Positions 10,844 through 19,119 of a stretch of DNA of 64,000 bases are shown one piece after another. The first letter of the stretch is position 1. Every line of letters starts with the position of its first letter. The position numbers and the translations under genes were made by a program. Where the stretch lies: NCBI GenBank assembly GCA_039621445.1, contig CP154956.1:89162482-89226481 (forward strand), in the 5' to 3' direction. The notes beneath the pieces are model-generated. The model searched no databases. It saw only the letters and a list, made by a program, of their open reading frames with translations, and was not told the origin of the DNA. Origin of the DNA: Euglena gracilis (taxonomy: Eukaryota; Euglenida; Euglenophyceae; Euglenales).

Positions 10844-11441
10844 GTGGGGGGCGTACCAACGAAAAGTCGATGTGTTGTACCGACATAATTTCAGGGAATT
10901 TAAAGGTGTTATTTACGGGGAGGAGGTGGAACCCAACCCCCCCATAAAGGACGGTGTGCAGAATTTTCAGAGAATTTTTGGAAGGAAACTTGCCCAGGCA
11001 TGGGACATGGCCGACGATTTTGTCGGTGAGGCTCCCGTAGGTACCCCCCAAGGAATTTTCGGTTCGGAGGAACAATTTTTGGAAGGGCAAGGAGATGAGA
11101 ATTTCACAGATTTGGATTTGCTTTTTGAAAAGCAAAAGGTGGACAGATTTTCCAAGCACATTTTTTCTCTAAGAGGTGGAAATTTTGGACCAAGATTTGA
11201 GAGATGGCCCGGGAGGGCACGGGTTGATGTGACCCCCCCCCCCACAAAAACGGCCGTAAGTCACATTCCCGTTACGGTTGGGAAAAGTGATGAATTGTCA
11301 TTGCGGGGAACCAATCCCGCGGTTTGCGGGGTTGTTTTCGTTGATTCTGCTTTTTGGTGTTTGGTCGCGACAAGCAACAGATCACGAAATTCAACAATCC
11401 CCCCAACAAAAAAGCTGCAGCGTTTCAAAAGAAGAGGGTAA
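10815..11441 (+). CDS. LTR-A ORF, last segment, unknown
   Basis: 208 codons, frame 3, overlapping the previous segment by 29 bases, so a single indel would join them. Mixed polar composition with no recognised domain. It ends in a basic tail rich in Lys and Arg. If all four segments are one broken ORF, the product would be about 1700 residues, from 6290 to 11441. Confidence 0.4.
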   Translation: MSPTHSEASEWGAYQRKVDVLYRHNFREFKGVIYGEEVEPNPPIKDGVQNFQRIFGRKLAQAWDMADDFVGEAPVGTPQGIFGSEEQFLEGQGDENFTDLDLLFEKQKVDRFSKHIFSLRGGNFGPRFERWPGRARVDVTPPPTKTAVSHIPVTVGKSDELSLRGTNPAVCGVVFVDSAFWCLVATSNRSRNSTIPPTKKLQRFKRRG

Positions 11442-12120
11442 TTTGCTCCTTAAAGAGGGACTAAGCAAAAAACCCCAACAAAAAAGGGATCCCAACCAAA
11501 AAAAAAAGGAGTTTGCTCCTTGAGGAAAAAATCCCTGATGGAAAGCTCTTATCTAACCCCCTGAAGCCTAACAACCAGATTTCTTGAATGACGGTTGGTC
11601 AAAAAGTGGTTCGCAAGGGTTGGAAACGCGAAACCATGCCTAGGCCCCATTGTGGCTCGGCGTGCAACTTTCGTAGTTGCAACCCGACCCGCCTTGGGTG
11701 CCCGCAAAGTGTCATACTAAGCATGAGTGTCGTGTGGTGTTTGGGAATAAAAAACCGCATACCATATTGTGAGTGTGAACACACGACAGCACACACGCGC
11801 CGTGGGCCGTGGCAGTGAAGGAGCTCGGTGTGAAGCGGCGGGCGGCGGCGGCACCGCACCGTTGCTACGCACCGCGATCCGCACCGTTGCGCCACTTTTG
11901 CGTTGCACCGTTGCACCATCTCCCCCGGGTTGCGGTGTGGCCCGTTGGGCTGCCCCCCCCCCCGCCGTTACTTACGCGGGGTGGCCTTTTGGGCTGCCCC
12001 CCCTCTCGCTCTTACCAACCGCACACATACAACTTCCTTTTTTCGCAAACCAAGTTGTTTCTTTTGTGCGGACCCCTTCTTTTTTACTTACGTTTTTTAA
12101 AATCTCCCCGAGATTTTTCT
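11442..12120 (+). other. LTR-A 3' non-coding region
   Basis: No supported gene. It contains A-rich stretches (11465-11510) and a GC-rich patch (11805-12000), and ends just before the polypurine tract. Confidence 0.5.
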
Positions 12121-12131
12121 AAGTGGGGGAG
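12121..12131 (+). other. polypurine tract of LTR-A
   Basis: AAGTGGGGGAG lies immediately before the TG of the 3' LTR. Only one base in eleven is not a purine. The LTR-B and TRIM-C tracts have the same form, ending GGGGAG|TGT. Confidence 0.75.
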
Positions 12132-12644
12132 TGTAAAGGGGTCCTAAACCAAAAATTGGCCAAAATTTGCCTGAGTGGGGCCGAAAATCACTGAAATACC
12201 ACTTTTTGGTTTTCAGTTGAATTTAACCTAGGGAAAATATTATTATGGTTCGGCTTGAAGGCCTGAACTCAATTTTTGACCTTGCTGGGCCGATTCTTTG
12301 AAATTTTCCAGACCGGCCGACCAATTTTCCACAGTAGGATTTGCCATTTTTCCCTAATTAACCTAAGAAAGTCCCCACTCGAACCCACCAATTTCAAACC
12401 CAGTCTCACACATAGGGTTCTTATCCCACCCAATGCACTGGTACAACACTACAAAAAAAATCAATTGATTGTGCATGCAATAACAAGAATTTGAAGGAAA
12501 AAATGGATTTCAATGATCAATGGAAAAAGCCTAAGGACAAAAAGAAAAAGATTGAAAAGTTTGGCTTCGAAGCCCGGCGGCCGCCTCAAGAAAAAGCCGA
12601 GGCCGAAGGATCCTCAAAAAATCCGAACCAAGAAAGGGTTTTCA
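12132..12644 (+). repeat. 3' LTR of LTR-A
   Basis: 513 bp, TG...CA, near-identical to 5924-6431. Its internal ATG (12503) starts a frame that runs straight into the E1 pol frame. Confidence 0.88.
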
Positions 12645-13340
12645 GAAGGACCCCAGTGATGGGGCCTGTGGAATCCCCAGACACATTACACCCAGGGGTG
12701 CCCCCCTACAAGGCCCTACATGCCAGTATTCCCCATTGGGTCAAGGCAGGAGCCTGCAGAGAGGTATTAAACCTGATAAGGGAAGGGGTTATGGCAGATC
12801 TTCCCCTCCCCCCTCAGATGTCATTAAAAGTTCCCTTCAAGACACACCAAGAAATAATGACTGCCCAGAAAATTCTGGGAGAATACGAATGTACAGGGGA
12901 AACCAGGCAAATCCCCCCAGAGGAGGCAAAACATTTTGTCCCTTACTTCATCATTTCCAAAAAAGAGGGGGAAAAGACAAAAGAAAGATTAATCTCAGAT
13001 TGTCGACAGTTGAATCTCCACTTCACCCCCCAGAAGTTCAGACTGGAACACATGGGAAACATTTTCCCATATTTAAAAAAGGGTTGGTTCTGTGGGAAAA
13101 TCGATCTGAAAGATGCTTATTTTCACCTAAAGCTTCACAGCAGCCTGGAAAAACATGTTTGCATGCAAGTGGGGGAGGAAACGTGGCAGTTTCAGGCTGC
13201 ATGCTTTGGCATCAGCAGCCTGCCACAAAAGTTTATGACTCTCATGAGAGTCTGGGAAAGAAAATGGAGAAAGGAGGGAAAGGTGGTTTTAATCTACCTG
13301 GACGACATTTTGCTGTTAGCCCCCAGCAAAAAAGACAGCA
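12645..13340 (+). pseudogene. DIRS E1 reverse transcriptase (frame 2 part)
   Basis: Pol of a DIRS-type element. Visible reverse transcriptase blocks are RLISDCRQLN, GKIDLKDAYFHL, FGISSLPQKF and the catalytic YLDD box in LIYLDDILLLAP. The homologous E2 blocks read RLISDCREIN and YLDDILLVAP. The frame breaks after LLLAPSK at an A run near 13329-13335. In the +1 frame the homology resumes at once (QHLSEIKRDLLLAGF). A single-base indel has therefore disrupted the gene, or the assembly has an error in the A run. Confidence 0.8.
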
Positions 13341-14253
13341 GCCCAACATTTGTCAGAAATAAAAAGAGACCTTTTACTGGCAGGTTTCAGATTAAACCTT
13401 CCCAAATCCTGTCTGGAACCAACACAGGAAATAAAGCATTTGGGCCAGTGGATCAATCTGAAAAAAGGCCAATTAGAAATTCCTCAAGAAAAGCTAAAAT
13501 CCCTCAGAAAGGAGCTAGGCAAGTTGCTCACAGCACAAAAAATGAGCTGCAGAAAACTCAGTTCGATTGTGGGTCAAGTCAGAAGCTATTTAGTCTCAAT
13601 TCCTTTTCTCATAATTCTGACAGATCAACTTTGCAAAATGGTGGACCTGCACACAAAGTGGGGTTGGGACCACACCGTAACCATTCCCCAGGGGGTCAAG
13701 GAGCAAATTGTGGAATTAAAGGCATTTTTACAGCCAGGTGTTGGCAGGGCATTTCAATCCCAGGCCTCTCAGAATCTCTTTTCAGACAGCAGCACCTGGC
13801 AATGGGGGGGGCTGGACAAGGCTTCAGGCCAAAAGGTGCAGAATTTTTGGAGGGACCTGCATGTCCTTCATATCAATCAAAAAGAATTACAAGCTGCAGT
13901 GGAAACTGTAAAAGCACTAGCCAAACCAAAGCAAACAATTGTGCTTCATGCGGACAGCCAGGTGGCTGTAAGTTATTTAACAAAGTGGGGAGGCAAAAAG
14001 CCGTACCTAAATTCCATCTTAAAACCCCTGCTGTGTCATTGCCAAGAAAAGCAAATTAATTTGCAGGTGGTTTGGGTTCCCACAAAGGAGCAATTGGCAG
14101 ACTCCTTGACCAGAGAGCAAAAGGACCCAGGGGATTATACCCTAAACCTGAACATCTTTCACCAAATTTTTCAATTTTTCAGAATGAAAATATCCCCAGA
14201 GGTGGACATGTTTTGCACACCCAGCAACAAAAAAAAACCAAGGGGCTTTGCTG
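13335..14253 (+). pseudogene. DIRS E1 RT thumb, RNase H and start of pol tail
   Basis: Frame 3 continuation of pol. A connection region (SCRKLSSIVGQVRSYL) is followed by a DIRS-type RNase H. Likely acidic residues lie in FSDSSTWQWGG, the Glu of NQKELQAA, HADSQVAV and EQLADSLTR. The pol tail EVDMFCTPSNKKKPRGF (compare DLFASP in E2) is cut by LTR-B at 14254, and its remainder resumes at 28013. No stop codons disrupt this segment. Confidence 0.78.
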
Positions 14254-14861
14254 TGTGGGCGGCGGGAGGCGGCCTGGCGCCTGCGCACTGGAATTAGCGA
14301 ATATTCTGCCCCATTCCGCTACTTTTTTTACCTGTGTACTTTCCCCCCCCACGTTCTCTCTTCCGAATGTTTCATTCAAAGAATTGTGCATGCTGAATCA
14401 AGAAGAAACAAAATATCAATCTGAATTAAAGAAAACAATTGTCCAAGAAATTCAAAAAGTCAATCCGGAAGGCCAAGCAAAAGGGGAAACCAAGGCAGCA
14501 ATTCAAATTCAAAAAAGAAGGGCAACCGGCGCTGGGAAGCAAGGTGAACGTGTTCTTCCGCCCCCCCGCTACCCTTTTTTTTTAAATTCAAACCAGGCTT
14601 TTCCTCCCCCCCCCCTACTGCTTCAGAGGCACCCCCAAGGAGTTGGCCAAAAATACCGTCCCCCCCCCTCCAAATTTTGAATTATTTGGCTGCCGGAACC
14701 CAGGTTCTGGCTGAATTCAGGGACCGAAAGACACAAAAAAAGGGAATTTTTGGGGCGCGTGTGCCAATTTTTACCGGAGCGCCGGGTGACTGTTTTCCCC
14801 CACTCGGCCTGCCGGGGAGCCCATTCCGCGCACGGTCACCGAACCGGCAAGAGGGGAAAAC
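14254..14861 (+). repeat. 5' LTR of LTR-B
   Basis: Begins TGTGGGCGGCGGG and ends GGGGAAAAC. It matches 27409-28012 apart from scattered changes. An ATG at 14389 starts a Lys/Gln-rich frame (MLNQEETKYQ) that stops inside the LTR. Confidence 0.88.
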
Positions 14862-14873
14862 TGGTAGCAGAGG
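14862..14873 (+). other. primer binding site, tRNA-iMet
   Basis: TGGTAGCAGAGG directly follows the LTR. It is complementary to CCTCTGCTACCA, the 3' end of the initiator methionine tRNA in many eukaryotes, and a common primer for Ty3/gypsy elements. Confidence 0.8.
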
Positions 14874-14930
14874 CTTGTTCGTTCTACGTTTTCCATTGAA
14901 GGCGATTTTCTCGAGTGCCTTCTTTTTGAA

Positions 14931-15980
14931 ATGCAAAGCGTGCACACCTCCCCGGAATTTTCCACACATGAAGAGGCTACAGCCCACCGGGACACAGACA
15001 GGATGCCAACCTTTGCGGCGGACTCTGAAGTGGTAGCCCCTACCGCAAGTCTTTCCGATAGCCCTCGGGAAGCGCAAGAAAACACCCTGAAAAGATACCC
15101 CCGATCCCCTGCCCCATCCCCACTCCCATCCCCACAATTCCCGTTTCCTGCACTCTCAGCCCCACCCCAACTCCCACTCATCCCCCTCCAATCCGAGTCC
15201 CTAGTCGATAGCCCTCGAGACTCGTCCCAAGTCCCCCTCCTGTTCCCGAAATCAGCCCAGCCCCAGAGCTGGGACCCAACCCCCTGGCTACCACCCGGGG
15301 CCCCACCCTCTCAGCTTTTCCCCGGGACCCCACCCTTCCCCCAGCTGATCCCTTCCCTGCCCTTCACGTTCCAGTTCCCGTCCTAGGTGCCCCACCTGTG
15401 GTGCGTCCAGGAGCTGCGGAGTGAGCGGGCCTTCGCAGGCCTGCCGGTGCCCGTGCCCAGCCCCGGGCCACCGAGGAGCCCTGATGAGGGCATGCGGGCC
15501 ATCACTTATCACCCCGCCCACGAGCTGGGCCCCGGCGAGTCCGAGGGCCGAGACGGGATCCCCGTCCCCGTGGCTGGCCTGATCCCATCTGTGCATCCGT
15601 CCCTGCAGTCTGCTCTGCCACCGGTGCCCGTGGCAGGGCCCTCGCCGTCGCAGATGGCGTTGTCGTCCAGCCAAGCCATCGCCGCACCGGTGGGAGTGCC
15701 GCCTCCCTACCGGTCCCCCAGCGAACACCCGAGCACCACCGCCGTGCACCCGCACTTCCGCACCCCCCCATCCTCGGTCCGGCCGCACAAGGTGCCGCGG
15801 CTGGGCCTCTCCGATGACGAGGGAGATGACGAGGGTGAAGGAGAAGGTGAAGGTGATCAACAACGCCGGGGAGAAGGTCCTCGTGATGACGACGAGGAGT
15901 GGCTGGCGGGCGGGGACCAGAGCGAGATGTACGACGTTGAGGAGAAGCCGGACGAGGTAATGCAAGGCCCCCCCGAGTGA
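14931..15980 (+). CDS. LTR-B Gag N-terminal region, Pro-rich then acidic
   Basis: The ATG at 14931 opens frame 3. The first 150 residues are Pro/Ser-rich. A TAG at 15384-15386 interrupts the frame, which then continues open to a TGA at 15978. The second part ends in an acidic tract (DDEGDDEGEGEGEGD and DDDEEW). No family is recognised. Position just after the primer site suggests a Gag leader. The stop codons lie in the same frame as the following coiled coil, so either readthrough, separate initiation or simple decay is possible. Confidence 0.5.
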
Positions 15981-15998
15981 GAGGCGGCATACGCTGCG

Positions 15999-17234
15999 TT
16001 GCAGACGCGGATGGACCGCCTCTGCAACACCGTCTACTTCATCGGCTCCAAGGCGAAGGAGATGTGGGACAGCTTGGCGGCCGTGCAAATGGCCGCTGCC
16101 ATGAAGGACAAGGTGGACGAGCAAGGAGTGGCGGTGCAAGAGCTGAAGAAAAGGATGGCGGCCCAAGAAGGGGCCCACGTGGACCTGATGGAGAACGTGG
16201 TGAAGGTGAAGGACGACATCGTCAGACTACATCAAGGAATATCACAACTCCACAAGCTCATGCCCATGGTGGCCACGGCGGAGGAGCGGATTACAAGAGT
16301 GGAGAAGTACACCCACGACACGCTCGGAGACTTCGGTGAAGATCTGCGACAGATCCGGACGAAGGTGAAGGAGGCGGAAGACAACGCCGCGGCCGCGGTG
16401 ATGGCGGTGAAGAGCGGCGTACCGACGAGTGGACTCACCGAGCTGGTGGAGGTGGCGCACCTCAGGGCCGCGGTGCAGGAGCTGCTGCAAGAGAAGGAGC
16501 GGCAGCGGGCCGAGAACGTCCAGCTGCAGGGGAAGCTCAACGCCGTCGAGATGCAGATGGCCGCCTTCACCGCCAAGGTGGAGGCGACTGCGGTGGCGCA
16601 GGGCAAGGCGGTGGAGGTGACGCCGCGCCTGGTGGAGCAGCTGCAGTATCAGCAGGCCGAGAACGCCTGGCTGAAGGAGCAGGTCAAGTTCCTGGTGGCG
16701 CAGGTGTCCTCCCTCACCACCAAGGTGGAGGCACCCGCGGCCAAGGAGCCAAAGGCCGCTGAGCTGACGCCGCCGATCGTGGGGAGGATCCAGAAGGTGG
16801 AGACGGAGATCCAGAAGGTGGGAGCCCAAGCCCAGGGGCTGACCGTGGCCGTGCAACGGCTCGCCGCGGACAGCCCCGGAGACAAGATCCGGGTGGTGGA
16901 GACCGAAGTGCAGAAGGTGAACGTCCAGACGGAAGCCGTGGTGATGGCCGTGCAGCGGCTGGACCAGATCGTCTCGAAGGTGATCGTATCCTCCCAAGCC
17001 AAGGCGGTGCCAGCCGCCAAGGCTCCGCCACCCCCAGCCGAGCAGCAGCCGGTGCCGGTGGCCCAGAAGCAGCCAGTGCCAGAGGTGAGGACAGTCCAGA
17101 TGGAGAATCCCATGCAGGAGGAGCCGTGGTGCAGGAGAAGTCGTCATCCACCCTCCGATCAGCTCTCTGGCTGGTCCGGAAGCAGGCCGCGGCGGGAGGG
17201 GGCCGAGTTCCGGCCCTCTCCATCGCCCGCCTGA
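15999..17234 (+). CDS. LTR-B long coiled-coil protein segment
   Basis: Same frame as the preceding segment; first ATG at 16011. About 340 residues are dominated by heptad-like patterns of Val, Leu, Ala, Lys, Glu and Gln. Examples are VAVQELKKRMAAQEGAH and the repeated KVETEIQKV / VVETEVQKV motif near 16795-16925. A Pro/Gln-rich end follows. It is probably a rod-like oligomerisation part of Gag, as coiled coils precede capsid in some Ty3-type Gags. It overlaps the capsid-like frame by about 110 bases (17126-17234). Confidence 0.6.
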   Translation: MQTRMDRLCNTVYFIGSKAKEMWDSLAAVQMAAAMKDKVDEQGVAVQELKKRMAAQEGAHVDLMENVVKVKDDIVRLHQGISQLHKLMPMVATAEERITRVEKYTHDTLGDFGEDLRQIRTKVKEAEDNAAAAVMAVKSGVPTSGLTELVEVAHLRAAVQELLQEKERQRAENVQLQGKLNAVEMQMAAFTAKVEATAVAQGKAVEVTPRLVEQLQYQQAENAWLKEQVKFLVAQVSSLTTKVEAPAAKEPKAAELTPPIVGRIQKVETEIQKVGAQAQGLTVAVQRLAADSPGDKIRVVETEVQKVNVQTEAVVMAVQRLDQIVSKVIVSSQAKAVPAAKAPPPPAEQQPVPVAQKQPVPEVRTVQMENPMQEEPWCRRSRHPPSDQLSGWSGSRPRREGAEFRPSPSPA

Positions 17235-18199
17235 CCACGCCGTCCGCCGTCCCCGTCGCCAGCGCGTCCGCGGTGCGAGAGGTCCGCATCGCCCCGGTGC
17301 AGGCCCAGCCAGCGGCCCTGCACTTCCTCCCGGCGCCGCGGGTGGACTCCGTCATCGGCCTCCACCCGGGCCGGTTCTCCGGGCATCCGGAGGACTGGCC
17401 GCAGTGGCGGAGGCGGTGGCTCCTGTTCCTTCGGGAACTCGAGCAGGCGTGGCCGTCCATCACGTCAGCTCAGCGCCTGGCCATGTTCCGCGCGGCTTTG
17501 GACGAGGTCACGGTGCTGATGCTGGACGAGGAGATCGAGACCAAAGGAGAGGTGGAGGATGCCGTGCTGTTCGCGGAGGTGGACCTGACGAACGGCGGAG
17601 AGGACAAGGAGGTCCTGCGGCGGCGAATGCGGAAGCTGAAGGTGGTGACGAGCGGGAAGCTGACCGAGAAGTCCTGGAGGGAGTATTACGCGCAGATGGC
17701 GTCCATGGCAAGGCAGGTGGGCGTGGAGGAGGAGGAGCTGGGGAAGCTCCTCGTGGCAGCCATGCCCCTCCACCCCTGGCGCCGGAAGGTGGCGCAGGAG
17801 AAGGACAAGCGGGTGGACCACCGGTCCATCATGCTGGAGGGCCTGACGATGGACACGACGGTGGAGGAGGTGAAGGAGATGATCAAGCAAGAGGCCACGG
17901 TGGCCCCCGCCTCAGTGCGGAAGGCGGGGCGCCGCTTCGTGGTGGTGCCAGTGGGCGACGAGCACCGCACCCTGGTGAAGGCCGTGTACGACCGCCAGCG
18001 GCTCGAGGGCGGCAGCATCGTCATGGTGACGGCCGACTCGTGCGACCTACCGGCGAAGGACAGCCACAACCTCATGGTGAGATGGCTGCGGATGGAGGCG
18101 AAGATGGCCCCCGAGAAGGAGAAGGAGATCCCGGAGAAGCGGCCTGTACCACGGTGGCAGCGGGACGTGGAGGTCGACGACACCACCGAGGAGCCGTAG
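17126..18199 (+). CDS. LTR-B capsid-like Gag segment
   Basis: Frame 2. The block FSGHPEDWPQWRRRWLLF resembles the F-x-G-x-x-x-x-W entry of retrotransposon capsid domains. It is followed by helical stretches (SAQRLAMFRAALDE, SWREYYAQMASMARQVG) typical of a retrotransposon Gag. It ends at a TAG (18197), after which the same frame stays open into the basic nucleocapsid-like segment. Assignment rests on the pattern and on position between coiled coil and methyltransferase/protease. Confidence 0.6.
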   Translation: MVQEKSSSTLRSALWLVRKQAAAGGGRVPALSIARLTTPSAVPVASASAVREVRIAPVQAQPAALHFLPAPRVDSVIGLHPGRFSGHPEDWPQWRRRWLLFLRELEQAWPSITSAQRLAMFRAALDEVTVLMLDEEIETKGEVEDAVLFAEVDLTNGGEDKEVLRRRMRKLKVVTSGKLTEKSWREYYAQMASMARQVGVEEEELGKLLVAAMPLHPWRRKVAQEKDKRVDHRSIMLEGLTMDTTVEEVKEMIKQEATVAPASVRKAGRRFVVVPVGDEHRTLVKAVYDRQRLEGGSIVMVTADSCDLPAKDSHNLMVRWLRMEAKMAPEKEKEIPEKRPVPRWQRDVEVDDTTEEP

Positions 18200-18208
18200 A
18201 TCCAGGAG

Positions 18209-18616
18209 GTGGAGAAGACGAATGTGCCGCCGAAGAAGGAGAAGCAAGCGCAGCAACAACGCCCGACGACGCCGCCGGTGCCCGCGCCCCAAGGCAAAGG
18301 ACAAGGCCAAGGGGGACGTGGGTACCCGGAGCACTGGTTATCAAGCCCATGGACGAGTGAAGAAGGAAAAGGAAAGGGTGGATACCAAGCCGAGCAGTGG
18401 TCATCGAGTGCATGGCAAGGAAATGAAGGAAAAGGAAAAGGTGGTGGGTACCAAGGCGAGCAGTGGACATCGAATGCCCCAAGACAAGATGAAGGCAAAG
18501 GAAAAGGCAAGGCGAAGGGTGGAGCCAAAGGAGATCAAGGAAGAGGAAAGTCCAAGGGCAAAGGCAAGGACGGCAAGAGCAACGTCTCGGCCGTCCAGGA
18601 GCAGTATCATGAGTGA
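18209..18616 (+). CDS. LTR-B basic Gly/Lys-rich nucleocapsid-like segment
   Basis: Frame 2, in phase with the capsid segment across the TAG. It has three imperfect repeats of a GY-x-x-EQW-x-S motif (about 18325-18480), each followed by EGKGKG, and then a run of GKGK units. No zinc knuckle is present; the basic repeats could bind nucleic acid instead. Function is inferred from composition and position. Confidence 0.5.
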   Translation: MEKTNVPPKKEKQAQQQRPTTPPVPAPQGKGQGQGGRGYPEHWLSSPWTSEEGKGKGGYQAEQWSSSAWQGNEGKGKGGGYQGEQWTSNAPRQDEGKGKGKAKGGAKGDQGRGKSKGKGKDGKSNVSAVQEQYHE

Positions 18617-19119
18617 CGGGGCCGCCCAGGCCCCAGGGATGGGGGTCTGGGCCGGCCGTCAAATCCCAACGCCAGCGTGAGCGTGCGGGCAATCACCCAA
18701 GAGCCCCGCACCCCCCCCAGACCCAGCAAGCCCCAAATCTCCCAAGGAGGGGAGAGACCGTGCCCTGAAGCACACGGTCAAGGCGGGGCCCATCAGATTT
18801 CGACAAACAACTACTGGTCCGTGCTACAGAAGAAGTCCCGTCGTCCCGAGCAACCGTCTGCGGCGCGACCGGTCTCGTCTGCGCAGTCCTCGCCCCCTGC
18901 CAAGCAAGCAGCGTCCGTGCCATCGTCTACGCAGCATCGAGCCACCGCGACGCCCCCAGCCCGGCAGCAACAAAAGCAAGCCCCGCGCCAGACCGCACCA
19001 AGCCGGACGACGCTGCCCCCGCCATCAGCAGCGCCGTCAGCGGCACCACGTTCCGCACCCGCAGCAACCAGCGCCCCGCTCCCCCGCAGAGCGCACCGTC
19101 CTCCCGGGCGGCACCGAAG
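18617..19119 (+). other. LTR-B Pro/Ser/Ala-rich linker
   Basis: The frame from 18677 (frame 2) encodes a conserved-looking TNNYWSVLQ phrase and then a Pro/Ala/Ser-rich stretch. It runs to 19195 and overlaps the methyltransferase frame. A frame change between 19100 and 19150 would join Gag to the methyltransferase. Confidence 0.4.

Larger units (their letters stand above)
5924..12644 (+). mobile_element. LTR-A, non-autonomous-looking LTR retrotransposon
   Basis: This is a complete LTR element of 6721 bp inserted in E1. The two LTRs (5924-6431 and 12132-12644) begin TGTAA and end TTTTCA and differ by only a few substitutions plus a small indel near the start. The 4-bp duplication GAAG flanks both sides (5920-5923 and 12645-12648). 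A primer binding site follows the left LTR and a polypurine tract precedes the right LTR. The internal 5.7 kb is largely open in overlapping forward frames. I find no protease, reverse transcriptase, RNase H or integrase, so the element probably depends on enzymes from elsewhere. Confidence 0.88.

Noticed and set aside
12736-13362. Separate gene in frame 1 over the E1 reverse transcriptase
   Set aside because: RT motifs are in frame 2. This frame is at most the extension of ORF1 and is treated under the dual-frame finding.
15288-17147. His/Leu-rich minus-strand frames opposite the Gag coiled coil
   Set aside because: Composition follows from the opposite strand; no motif.
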